In this document: in pieces, positions 1 to 7,356 of the stretch
Position numbering within the stretch: the first letter of the stretch is position 1
Layout: every line of letters begins with the position of its first letter
DNA from: CBFIJI01 sp965662885
Lineage (GTDB): Bacteria > Bacteroidota > Bacteroidia > Flavobacteriales > Flavobacteriaceae
Length of the DNA stretch: 11,610 nt
Assembly (NCBI GenBank): GCA_965662885.1
Contig: CBFIJI010000062.1
Coordinates: 1 to 11,610 of the forward strand
Direction of reading: 5' to 3'
The notes under the pieces: generated by a model
Seen by the model: only the letters and a program-made list of their open reading frames with translations
Databases searched by the model: none
What the model was told of the DNA's origin: nothing
Position numbers and translations under genes: made by a program

Positions 1-636
1 CTTTTAGGGCTACCTGATCACCAAAGGGTAACATCTGATTGATAATTAAGTTTAGCTTCATGAAACTTTCTGATCATTGCTGAAAGTTCATGTGAAGTTT
101 GAAGATCATAATTATCTCCAGGACCATAAAGATTGGGAGGCATTAGGGGACATATAGTCTCTTTAGTAGTGTTTTCTTAAAACCTCTATTAATTTTACCC
201 CAGATATCTTGGTCAGAGCATACCATTGGTTTATTTTAAGTGGTCTTGTTAGTAAATATTCCTCTTTAAGTGGCTGGGAAGCCATTTTTGGATATTTACA
301 TGAGCTCCCCTAAAAGATAAACTTTTTAATATTTATATCATGAGCTGTTTTAATAAGATTGTTTTGAATTATCATATTATCTATCAAAAATTCATAGGGA
401 TAAGTAGCATTAGCTAAAATTCCTCCAACCCTAGCAGCACCATCTATTATTACGGTTGGTTTTTCTTTTTCAAGAAATTCATTAACGTCTGATTGGCTTC
501 TTAGATCTAGCTCTTTTAATATTTTTCCTATTAAATTATGAAAACCTTTCTTTTCTAAAAGCCTCCAACATGCCGAGCCAACCATACCATTATGACCAGC
601 AATATAAATTTTACTGTCTTTAGAAGTTTTAGTCAT
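1..636 (-). pseudogene. fcl: GDP-L-fucose synthase (fcl/wcaG) pseudogene, cut by window edge
   Basis: The intact enzyme is an NADPH-dependent epimerase/reductase that converts GDP-4-keto-6-deoxymannose to GDP-L-fucose for surface glycans. The 5' part reads well: a Rossmann GHNGMVG motif at residues 14-20, then AARVGGILANATYPYEF, typical of the family. Translation stops at a TAG (310-312) where the family has FLGSSC. Homology resumes directly (GSSC.YPKMASQPLKEEYLL, and the catalytic YxxxK as YALTK). A TAA follows at 163-165. One extra base in the G-run at 146-149 then shifts the frame, after which LMPPNLYGPGDNYD and RKFHEAKLNYQSDVTLW continue. A TGA at 18-20 sits where the family has the glycine of WGSGSP. 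Three stops plus a frameshift make sequencing error an unlikely explanation. GC is only about 20-27 % in the lines counted. The start codon overlaps the stop of the preceding remnant (ATGACTAA). Confidence 0.9.
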
Positions 637-1087
637 GAGATTGTTTTAAATAGTTTTTGTTTTCAACATGTACATTTTTATTCAATTCGGCAGAGTTGCG
701 TTGTAAATGAAAGGCACAGGGTTGCTCCATATAGCCCTTATAAAGTCTATAAAACACACTTTGTGAAAAACGGGATAAAAAGCTGTTTTGGATATAGGCC
801 AAAAACACCTGAAACAATATCTTGATCAGATAAATTCCCATTAAGAGCGCCAAAGCCACGGCTACAAAATCTTGTGTAGAGGTAAGGTTGAGTCGGTTAA
901 AAAAGTCTCCTACAAACTGGATGGTCAATAACTTTTCGGGGTCTAAGACCAGAGTCAAAATGGGAATCAAAGCCCCAAGACCCAAGGCCTCTAATAGCAT
1001 ACCGATTATCAGCAGGACAACCAACAGTAGGAGCTTCTTTTTTTGCGCCTTAGGAATTAGGTGTCGAAGTTGTTGTACAGTTTTCAA
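629..1087 (-). pseudogene. Truncated polysaccharide-type ABC exporter (N-terminal fragment)
   Basis: The fragment of 152 codons matches the start of a type-1 ABC exporter of the PglK/MsbA kind, which flips lipid-linked glycans across the inner membrane using ATP. Visible are a basic N-terminus (KAQKKK), a membrane helix at about residues 18-48 (LLLLVVLLIIGMLLEALGLG), a second at about 75-98, and the cytoplasmic-loop motif FHLQRNSAEL near 131-140. Family members run to roughly 580-600 residues. Here the rest of the membrane domain and the whole ATPase domain (Walker A, signature, Walker B) are missing. After about residue 145 the protein ends in an unrelated tail (ENKNYLKQSHD) at the fcl start. 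The only reachable start is TTG (1085-1087). No in-frame ATG lies upstream and the frame stays open back into upxY, so the original start may also be lost. GC is about 40-45 %, against 20-27 % in the adjoining fcl. Confidence 0.82.
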
Positions 1088-1111
1088 GAAATATTTAAAT
1101 GATTGGAGGTG

Positions 1112-1145
1112 AGAAGTCCACGGCTCCGCCCCGTCCGTCCCATAT
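1112..1145 (-). other. GC-rich leader-like element behind upxY
   Basis: This short segment is much richer in G and C than its surroundings. Read on the minus strand it carries a tandem GGAC-GGAC-GG, then GGGGCGGAGCCGTGG. The core GGCGGAGCCGTGG (1118-1130) resembles the enterobacterial ops element GGCGGTAGCGT, where the NusG paralog RfaH is loaded. It lies between the antiterminator gene and the first structural gene of the operon. Its function is not established; the resemblance may be chance, and no strong hairpin could be drawn. Confidence 0.35.
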
Positions 1146-1179
1146 AGGCGAACAAAAGGCAGTGATAAAAAAATACTTT

Positions 1180-1671
1180 TTAAGCGGCGATCTGGGTCAA
1201 CGTCACTAAAATTCCCAAACTGGGGAGTGCTAATTTTATTTTATGTTTATCGGTCGTAAGAACGGTTCCTTGCTGTCCTTTAAAAGGTCCTGAAGGAATT
1301 TCCATCACATCTCCTTTTTGAATATTGGTAATGGATATCCGCTCATAAACCCCTTTTGCACTATTTCTTAAGGTTTCAATTTCGCATTCTCTAACTACGG
1401 CAGGCTTCCCCAACCAAAATACATAACGAACCACTCCTGGTACGTCAAAAACTTTTGTACGGTCTTTTTCCAAAAGCCGAACCAAGACATAGGACGGTAA
1501 AAGCGGTTGTTGTACCTTTTTTTTGCGGTCTGAATACTGCTTTATCTGAGTAAACATCGGGCAATAGGCCTCTATTCCCAATGTGCTTATCCCATCAGTC
1601 ACTTTACGTTCTTTTTTGGGTTGAGTATAAAGCACATACCAATTCATTTTTAAAGGGGGGCTTCCATTCAT
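1180..1671 (-). CDS. upxY: UpxY-family (NusG-like) transcription antiterminator
   Basis: The 163-residue protein is a specialised NusG paralog of the type that lets RNA polymerase read through long polysaccharide operons in Bacteroidota. An NGN domain occupies about residues 9-105 (NWYVLYTQPKKERKV, then LGIEAYCPM and LPSYVLVRL). A C-terminal KOW motif follows at about 119-146 (KGDVMEIPSGPFKGQQGTV). The length is normal and no key block is missing. The start is taken from the ATG at 1669-1671, whose ATGA overlaps the stop of the upstream regulator gene and implies coupled translation. An in-frame ATG at residue 9, immediately before the NGN domain, is the alternative. Downstream lie the GC-rich element and the broken exporter and fcl genes, so its first structural targets are dead. 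Confidence 0.9.
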   Translation of the reverse strand: MNGSPPLKMNWYVLYTQPKKERKVTDGISTLGIEAYCPMFTQIKQYSDRKKKVQQPLLPSYVLVRLLEKDRTKVFDVPGVVRYVFWLGKPAVVRECEIETLRNSAKGVYERISITNIQKGDVMEIPSGPFKGQQGTVLTTDKHKIKLALPSLGILVTLTQIAA

Positions 1672-2201
1672 AGTTCAGGAGAATTGGTCGCATCTTTTTT
1701 AAATAAAACCAAATGCTTTTGTTTGGATAAAAACTTATTGGCTAAATAAAAACTGACTTTTCTTTTAATCACAGTTTCTATTTTTTCTTCCAATTGGGCG
1801 ATATAGGTCATATTAAGTTGTTCCCCTGTTAAAATCACTTCAATTTTCCCAGAATCTATTCCCTTAGCATAATCGCCAACCAAGATAATCTCTGAAACAT
1901 CCCCTATACGTTCCAAAACCTTTTCTACGATATCAACTAATCCTAAATGCTTTAAAACAACGTTTCGCATCACGTCATACAACGGATGTCTACTGTTCAC
2001 CGTATATTCTACTTTATTGTTTATTTTGATTTTTTTAATATAGCCTGCGTCAAAAAGATGATTGAGCTCCTTTCTAATAGCATTCGTGGATTCGCCCATT
2101 TCTGAGGCCAAACCATTTAAGTAACCGGAATTGGCTTGAGAAATAAAAAACTTTATCAGTAAACGGAGTCTTGTTTTTGAGGTTATCAGTTCATTTAACA
2201 T
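1668..2201 (-). CDS. Winged-helix regulator with degenerate nucleotidyltransferase-like domain
   Basis: This 177-residue protein is probably a DNA-binding regulator of the polysaccharide operon. Residues about 5-70 form an ArsR/MarR-like winged helix (LASEMGESTNAIRKELNHLFDAG, then a wing IKKIKINNKVEYTV). Residues about 84-168 resemble the small MNT-type nucleotidyltransferase fold. Its GDYAKGIDSGKIEV (109-122) lines up with the GSxAxGxxxxxSDIDL motif, but the metal-binding aspartates are replaced (KIE for DID), so catalysis is unlikely. The start at ATG 2199-2201 is preferred over an upstream in-frame TTG (2235-2237), because that TTG lies inside the promoter -7 box. The stop overlaps the upxY start (ATGA). 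Proteins of this type next to upxY are, to my knowledge, common in Flavobacteriaceae. The exact role is inferred. Confidence 0.8.
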   Translation of the reverse strand: MLNELITSKTRLRLLIKFFISQANSGYLNGLASEMGESTNAIRKELNHLFDAGYIKKIKINNKVEYTVNSRHPLYDVMRNVVLKHLGLVDIVEKVLERIGDVSEIILVGDYAKGIDSGKIEVILTGEQLNMTYIAQLEEKIETVIKRKVSFYLANKFLSKQKHLVLFKKDATNSPEL

Positions 2202-2202
2202 G

Positions 2203-2220
2203 ATTTGGGGTATTTGGGGT
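2203..2220 (-). repeat. Tandem 9-bp repeat in the operon leader
   Basis: Two exact head-to-tail copies of ACCCCAAAT (minus strand) fill most of the roughly 28-base untranslated leader and end one base before the ATG. They lie just downstream of the predicted transcription start. They could be an operator for the encoded winged-helix protein or a simple translation-initiation feature. The repeat is certain; the function is open. Confidence 0.55.
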
Positions 2221-2234
2221 CCTAAATCGAGTAA

Positions 2235-2264
2235 CAAAAGTACTTGTTTTTTTGTTATCTACAA
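2235..2264 (-). promoter_or_regulatory. Bacteroidota-type promoter of the regulator-upxY operon
   Basis: On the minus strand a TTG (2262-2264) is followed after exactly 19 bases by TACTTTTG (2235-2242). This is a perfect match to the Bacteroidota consensus TTG-N(17-23)-TAnnTTTG. It would start transcription near 2228, leaving a leader of about 28 bases before the ATG at 2201. This fit decides the start codon of the regulator gene. Confidence 0.75.
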
Positions 2265-2299
2265 ATTCAAACTAAAAAAACTTTTTTAATATATGGTTT

Positions 2300-4636
2300 T
2301 TATTCTGTGCAATGCTCTTTGTGACTAGCCTCGGCTTGTTGATAACCAAATTTTATGGCGCTATTTAGTAAGGTACAAACCTCATCCAATTCCCCTTTTC
2401 TGATAAGGATAAGTGCTTTTAAATATTCTGATTTACCACTTTTGGAATTCATTTCTGAAAGAATGATATTGAGATGAGGTAAGGCTTTTTCATCCATGTT
2501 GGAAACATAATAAGCAGTTGCTGCATTTTCACGATGCACATAATCTAAAGGATTTAGTTGGACTGCGCGCTCAAAGTTTTCTGCAGCTAGAATATATTTC
2601 CCTTCATTAAAAAGTTGTTGCCCAAGGTTAGAAAAAGCAAGTGCTTCATTTATTTTACTATTTCCCAAAGCAATGGAACGGTACAACTGCGAAAAGCTGT
2701 CATCCTCTGGGAAGAGTTTCATTGCGGTTTTGGCTTTTGCAACTAATGCGGAATCTCCTGGAGGCGTTACCTGAGCACTTATAATCAAAAAGTTTTTCCA
2801 ATTGGTAAGATTATTATTTTTTGTAAGTGGTTCAAAAATTTCCTCAATCCCTGCACGGTCATTTTGCTTAGAAAGTAATTGAAGATAATTGGAGGAATGA
2901 AGGGCATTATTGGGTAAGTTAATAAAGGCCTCTCGCCCATAAACCAAAGCACTGTCCAACTGCCCTTTAGCCGTATAAATCTGACTTTTCAGTAATTCAC
3001 TATAGTATAAAAATGGATTGGCAGTAGTTCCCTCATTCAATAATTGTAAGGCTTTATCGTATTCTTTATGATGAAAATAATACCTTGCTTTAACGGATTT
3101 TAACGGAATCGTTGTAACAGTAATATTAGGGATATCAGGAACTATTCCGTCCACTTTGTCTAGAGGAACGTTAAATTTATTGGCATTAAAATCCTGCAAT
3201 AAATACATTTGTCCTTTATGAGATTTATATACGTTGTTGGAAACAGCTATCGCAGGGAGCATGAATAAGACACCCAACGAACAAAAAATAAGACTTAAAG
3301 GGGTGTTTTTTATCCGTTTAAAAAGTTCCTTAGACGATTGGATAAAATAATAATTAATCAACGCCATAATTAGGGTCCACACCACCAAGACCTGTGGTCG
3401 GGCAATGGGAAAATTTAAATTGGCATCAATACTATATACCCCAAGTGCGGTGAGAAGTAAAAAAACAAAAACTTTTTCAGGTGTTTTTAACGTGTTCTGG
3501 TTAATTAAGTAAAAGCAACAATAGCCTGCAATTAAAAATACAGCCAGATATAAGAGGAAGCCAATAATCCCTAATTCGGCACCTAATTGAATAAAATCAC
3601 TATGGGCATGATAGGGAACTATATAGCCAATCAGGTCTTTTTTATCATAATCAATGGCCTTTAACTTCCAATTTCCTAAGCCTACCCCAAAAACAGGGTT
3701 GGACTTAAGATGGGTCAAGACATCGGCGTAATAACGTAAACGTTGATTAACCGATCCATCGTTGGTACTTACTGAAATGGTAGCTGCTCGGGAAAGGACA
3801 CCAGCTCCTTTGTCTGAGATGAAAACTTGATTGGCTACAATGGCAAAAAAGAAGGGTAGAAGGTAGTAACCAATCCGATACAAGTGTTTTTTTTGTTTTT
3901 TATCTTGAAAAAATAAAATAAGGTTCATACTGATAAAGGCCACCAAGATCAAGCTTACTGCTATAAAAGATGCCCGACTTTGAATCATACTCAACCCAAA
4001 TAAAGTAGCAAACACCAATACCCCCAATAGGAATTTAAAAAGGGTCTTTTTTGAGTGATAAATTAAAAATAGGACAAAGGGTATTTTTATGGCCAAGGAA
4101 AAGGCCGTGATATTTCGGTTGGCCGTAACCCCTTTAAGTTCTCCTCCTGAAATAAATCCGCTATTCGAATACATTTCCAGAGCTTCATTTAAAACAGCAT
4201 AAATTTCAATGAATAGAATAAGAGCTATTGCATATGAAATTAAGACTGCTTTAGACTTTATATTGTAAAGTAAAATCCCCATATGAAGATACATCAGCAA
4301 GACGTTCAATTGCCGAGTAATATTCACCAAAGCCTCTGTGGGATTAATTGCGTAAAAATAAGAAAGGGAAGCCCATAAAATAAAACCGATATACACTACT
4401 GAAATCCAAGATTTTAAGGTGGCAGCAGTTCGATCAACAAATACTTTTCGTCGATAAATAAGATAGCATGCTGTGACTAAATTAAGACAACTCATTACCA
4501 ACCACTGTGGAGCAATTTTATCTACAGCTTGCCAATTGGGAATGAAACCAATACACAAAAAACAAAGGATTAAAAGGGAAGGGACAAAATTAAATTGATC
4601 AACAACGGAAGATTTTGCTTGGGGCATGAGGGACAT
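2300..4636 (-). CDS. O-antigen ligase/polymerase (WaaL/Wzy_C family) with C-terminal TPRs
   Basis: The 778-residue inner-membrane protein joins or polymerises undecaprenyl-linked glycans on the periplasmic face. About a dozen membrane helices fill residues 15-465. The Wzy_C signature lies in the large periplasmic loop: QSRASF (219-224), GVGLGNWK (317-324), and HAHSDFIQLGAELGIIGF (343-360), with the conserved histidine region and a following helix. From about residue 515 the protein is soluble and TPR-like (KEYDKALQLLNEG near 524-536; EGKYILAAENFERAVQLNP near 678-696). This tail is common in Bacteroidota members and absent from enteric WaaL. Whether it is a ligase or a polymerase cannot be decided from sequence. 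The start is M1 or M4 (ATG 4625-4627); a -7-like box very close upstream slightly favours M4. It stands apart from the regulator operon, whose own promoter lies just downstream. Confidence 0.85.
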   Translation of the reverse strand: MSLMPQAKSSVVDQFNFVPSLLILCFLCIGFIPNWQAVDKIAPQWLVMSCLNLVTACYLIYRRKVFVDRTAATLKSWISVVYIGFILWASLSYFYAINPTEALVNITRQLNVLLMYLHMGILLYNIKSKAVLISYAIALILFIEIYAVLNEALEMYSNSGFISGGELKGVTANRNITAFSLAIKIPFVLFLIYHSKKTLFKFLLGVLVFATLFGLSMIQSRASFIAVSLILVAFISMNLILFFQDKKQKKHLYRIGYYLLPFFFAIVANQVFISDKGAGVLSRAATISVSTNDGSVNQRLRYYADVLTHLKSNPVFGVGLGNWKLKAIDYDKKDLIGYIVPYHAHSDFIQLGAELGIIGFLLYLAVFLIAGYCCFYLINQNTLKTPEKVFVFLLLTALGVYSIDANLNFPIARPQVLVVWTLIMALINYYFIQSSKELFKRIKNTPLSLIFCSLGVLFMLPAIAVSNNVYKSHKGQMYLLQDFNANKFNVPLDKVDGIVPDIPNITVTTIPLKSVKARYYFHHKEYDKALQLLNEGTTANPFLYYSELLKSQIYTAKGQLDSALVYGREAFINLPNNALHSSNYLQLLSKQNDRAGIEEIFEPLTKNNNLTNWKNFLIISAQVTPPGDSALVAKAKTAMKLFPEDDSFSQLYRSIALGNSKINEALAFSNLGQQLFNEGKYILAAENFERAVQLNPLDYVHRENAATAYYVSNMDEKALPHLNIILSEMNSKSGKSEYLKALILIRKGELDEVCTLLNSAIKFGYQQAEASHKEHCTE

Positions 4637-4872
4637 TATTTCAACATTCCAAAGATATACATTTTTTTAAAAAAGGGCCCTCTTATAAAAAGAGAAGCAC
4701 CTTCAAAAAATAATGAAGCCCCCATTTAATAGTATATCAACCACAAAAATGAAGACATTCTACTCTGTCATTTAAGAAAAGATTTTTTTAAACGAATATT
4801 AATGATAATTTTGTTTAAGTTTTTATAAGGTCTTCCCCTATAGATATTTGAAGACATTAATAGCCCTAAATA
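4637..4872. other. Divergent intergenic region between ligase and GT4 transferase genes
   Basis: These 236 AT-rich bases separate two divergent genes and should hold both promoters. On the minus strand a perfect -7 box is present (next entry). On the plus strand no TTG/TAnnTTTG pair with correct spacing was found. A 10-base direct repeat TGAAGACATT occurs twice, near 4749 and 4850. No gene or RNA was recognised. Confidence 0.5.
4650..4657 (-). promoter_or_regulatory. Possible -7 promoter box of the ligase gene
   Basis: TATCTTTG on the minus strand matches the Bacteroidota -7 consensus TAnnTTTG. No TTG lies 17-23 bases upstream, so only half of the promoter is supported. It is just 13 bases from the first ATG (M1), which would leave a very short leader and makes the ATG at M4 more plausible. 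Confidence 0.35.
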
Positions 4873-5904
4873 ATGACCTCTTTTACCCTACTCCTGCTGG
4901 CTTTTTTCAGCTGTGCTTTTTTTACTTATTCAACCCATAAACTTTTTTATTATTTAAAAAAAACCGATCCCATTAATCACAGGTCCTCACATAATACTAG
5001 TGCGACTCTTTCTGGTGGAACTGGAATTATTCTTACTATAGTTTCCATTTCTTGTTACTTTTACTTCCAAAATAAGGAGCTTTTTGATTACAGTTTGCTA
5101 ATCCCATTGGGCATCATGTTTATCACTGGGGTGTATGATGATTTTTATAATACCGATTTTAAAATAAAATTTTTTTTACAAATCATTGTCGCTAAAATAA
5201 TGATTGATCAGGGCTATGTAATCAATCATTTCCACGGGGTTTTTGGTTGGGAAGAAATACCTTGGTTTGCTGCACAACTTTTTACCATTTTCGTTTTTTT
5301 AGTCATTGTTAATGCCATTAATTTTATCGATGGTATTGATGGTTTGGCAATTGCTATAATTCTCTATGTGATTGTTGTCTATTTATTTTTTTGTCAAAGT
5401 AGTCCTTTAATCCCTTTATGTATAATTGTTATTGGTGCACTACTTCCCCTTTTCTATTTTAATTTTAAAAAAAATAAAAAGGTCTTTTTAGGAGATGGTG
5501 GAAGTTTGTTGTTGGGGACATTATGTTGCCTTTTAATTTTTCATTTTTTGGATATAGACACCCTCTTAACCCCTTCTTTTCAAATAAACAAAGCCTATTT
5601 GGCCATTTTAATTTTAGCCTACCCGCTAATGGATGTTTTTCGGATATTTTTTATCCGAATAGGATGTAAAAAATCTCCCTTTTTACCAGACTCCAATCAT
5701 TTGCACCATCTATTGCTAAAAAAAGTAAAATCACACTGCATAACAACTGGTGTCATTTTTCTTTTTTCTATTGTATTTTTAGTCCTTCATCTTTTAATCG
5801 CTGCCCATTTAAACGATATATACTTAGTTATCTTAGATCTCCTTTTCCTTTTTCTTTTTGCCACCTTTACCTTTAAAAACGGTGATCAAAAACAACCCAA
5901 ATAG
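4873..5904 (+). CDS. Polyprenyl-phosphate sugar-1-phosphate transferase (WecA/MraY-like, GT4)
   Basis: The 343-residue polytopic protein transfers a sugar-1-phosphate, probably N-acetylhexosamine-1-phosphate, from its UDP-sugar to undecaprenyl phosphate. This is the first membrane step of O-antigen or exopolysaccharide assembly. All superfamily motifs are present: RSSHNTSATLSGG (37-49), the metal-binding pair in GVYDDFY (D89, D90), NAINFIDGIDGLA (147-159), FLGDGGS (205-211, D208), and the WecA-type histidine loop NHLHHLL (275-281). That histidine loop, with the absence of MraY-specific blocks, points to the WecA branch and not to peptidoglycan MraY. The short hydrophilic tail (KNGDQKQPK) is normal. 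The ATG at 4873 has no Shine-Dalgarno, as usual for the phylum. It is divergent from the ligase gene; pbp4 follows 86 bases downstream on the same strand. The exact sugar cannot be read from sequence. Confidence 0.88.
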   Translation: MTSFTLLLLAFFSCAFFTYSTHKLFYYLKKTDPINHRSSHNTSATLSGGTGIILTIVSISCYFYFQNKELFDYSLLIPLGIMFITGVYDDFYNTDFKIKFFLQIIVAKIMIDQGYVINHFHGVFGWEEIPWFAAQLFTIFVFLVIVNAINFIDGIDGLAIAIILYVIVVYLFFCQSSPLIPLCIIVIGALLPLFYFNFKKNKKVFLGDGGSLLLGTLCCLLIFHFLDIDTLLTPSFQINKAYLAILILAYPLMDVFRIFFIRIGCKKSPFLPDSNHLHHLLLKKVKSHCITTGVIFLFSIVFLVLHLLIAAHLNDIYLVILDLLFLFLFATFTFKNGDQKQPK

Positions 5905-5990
5905 AAATAGCTTAGGTTTTGGTTTTTGGAAAAAATATGTATTTGAACACTACATTTATTTCAATTGATCTCTTTTAACTAAATTCGTTT

Positions 5991-7289
5991 ATGCGTATAT
6001 TTTATATCACCACTTTTGTATGCCTCATTTTTGTTCCTACTATGGGACAAAAAATTTCCGATAGAAAAATTAGGCGTGAAATAAAACGAATTGAAGCCTT
6101 TAAAAGCGCCTCAATTGCCATTGCTCTTAAAAAAATAAAAACAACTAAATCCGTGGTTTCCTATTATGATGACCACTATATGACACCAGCATCCAACACT
6201 AAACTCTTGACTTTTTTAGGGGCTGTAGAACACTTTGATTCCCTTCCCAATCTGCTCTATTATAAAGAAAATGATTCCATTACACATTTTAGAAGTACTG
6301 GGTATCCGCTGTTACTCCACCCTTTATATGAGGACGTTGATTTAACCAATTTCTTTAAAGAACAAAAACAATTGGTTTATCATCCAGAGAAAGAAAAAAT
6401 AGCACGATTCGGAAGAGGATGGTCATGGGATGATTATCCCTATTATTATTCTGCTGAAAAAAGTAGCTTCCCCATTTATGGTAATGTTGTCAAGGTTAAA
6501 AAAGATAGTCTTACTAGCTCATTAATGCTATCACCCACTTCTTTTTTAAAGAAGTTTCAAATAGACTCTTTAGAAAGTACCCAAAAATTGCATCGCTTGG
6601 AAACGAAAAATCAGTTCCTCCTTAACCCAAAAAAATGGCAAGCCAATACTGTGGGCTACTATCCATTTCTAACAGGAGATTCACTCTTTGTTTCTTTACT
6701 TTCAAAGGCTGTTAATCGTCCAACTCGTTTTGCAGTAGTGGGAGAACGCCCCAATAAATGGAAAACGAACTATACTCACAATACAGATCGTTTGTATCAG
6801 GCTTTATTACAAGATAGTGACAATCTCATTGCGGAATCAATACTATTAATGATTGCCAAAAAAAGAACAGATACACTGAATACTGAAAAAGCAATTCAAT
6901 TGCTAAAAGCAGACTGGAAATCCTTTTTACCCGACCCTCTAGAGTGGGTTGATGGCTCCGGTTTGTCACGTTATAATATGTTTACTCCAAGAAGTTTAGT
7001 AACAGTTTTAGAAGAAATTCATCAAAATATTGGGATGGAAAAAATTAAAATCCTCTTTCCCTCCACTTCATTGTCAGGCATTAAAAAAGACCCTAAAGGT
7101 CGTCTAGCGTCATATGTATATGCCAAAACAGGTACCTTACGCCACAACCTATGCCTATCTGGTTATCTCATTGGTCCTAAGGAAACACCCTATGTGTTTT
7201 CCATTATGGTCAATCATACTACTGCCCCAAATAAAGCAGTTCGTGATGGCATAGGAACGATCTTGGCGTACCTTAGAAAAAAGCTTTAA
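5991..7289 (+). CDS. dacB: D-alanyl-D-alanine carboxypeptidase/endopeptidase, PBP4 type (peptidase S13)
   Basis: The 432-residue periplasmic serine peptidase trims or cleaves D-Ala-containing peptidoglycan stem peptides and cross-links. A signal peptide covers about residues 1-19 (ending PTMGQ), with no lipobox. The three penicillin-binding motifs are intact: S68-N-T-K71 (in PASNTKLL), S276-D-N278 (in DSDNLIAE), and K379-T-G (in YAKTGTL). The flanking block DGSGLSRYN (321-329) is diagnostic of S13 enzymes. The long stretch between the first two motifs (about 80-265) corresponds to the family's inserted domains but is poorly conserved. Length is normal for a compact member. It follows the GT4 gene after 86 bases, with only a weak promoter-like sequence between, so both co-transcription and an own promoter remain possible. 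It converges on the dipeptidase gene. Confidence 0.88.
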   Translation: MRIFYITTFVCLIFVPTMGQKISDRKIRREIKRIEAFKSASIAIALKKIKTTKSVVSYYDDHYMTPASNTKLLTFLGAVEHFDSLPNLLYYKENDSITHFRSTGYPLLLHPLYEDVDLTNFFKEQKQLVYHPEKEKIARFGRGWSWDDYPYYYSAEKSSFPIYGNVVKVKKDSLTSSLMLSPTSFLKKFQIDSLESTQKLHRLETKNQFLLNPKKWQANTVGYYPFLTGDSLFVSLLSKAVNRPTRFAVVGERPNKWKTNYTHNTDRLYQALLQDSDNLIAESILLMIAKKRTDTLNTEKAIQLLKADWKSFLPDPLEWVDGSGLSRYNMFTPRSLVTVLEEIHQNIGMEKIKILFPSTSLSGIKKDPKGRLASYVYAKTGTLRHNLCLSGYLIGPKETPYVFSIMVNHTTAPNKAVRDGIGTILAYLRKKL

Positions 7290-7356
7290 CCGCTTCTTTT
7301 AAGGAGTTTTTGCAACAGTCTTTTTATGTATAAATAAGTCATGGGTAAAAAGATCC

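Noticed and set aside
592..1112. Two plus-strand open frames (592-825 and 888-1112)
   Set aside because: They lie antisense to the exporter and fcl remnants and show no protein-like features.
1084..1143. Small minus-strand open frame of 19 codons whose TGA overlaps the exporter TTG start
   Set aside because: Its composition follows from the GC-rich element, there is no recognisable peptide, and the overlap can be chance; a leader peptide cannot be excluded.
2202..2237. N-terminal extension of the regulator from a TTG codon
   Set aside because: The TTG overlaps the -7 box of a perfect promoter, and the extension adds only low-information residues.
4665..4700. CTCTT/AAGAG hairpin next to GGGCCC and T-runs, terminator-like on the minus strand
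   Set aside because: The stem is only 5 bp and no minus-strand gene ends there; both neighbouring genes are transcribed away from it.
5922..5945. TTG ... TGTATTTG promoter-like sequence before pbp4
   Set aside because: The -7 box has a mismatch (TG for TA) and the spacing is 16 or less, below the usual 17-23.
7290..7356. Possible bidirectional terminator between pbp4 and the dipeptidase gene
   Set aside because: T-runs are present, but the best stem (AAGC/GCTT) is only 4 bp.
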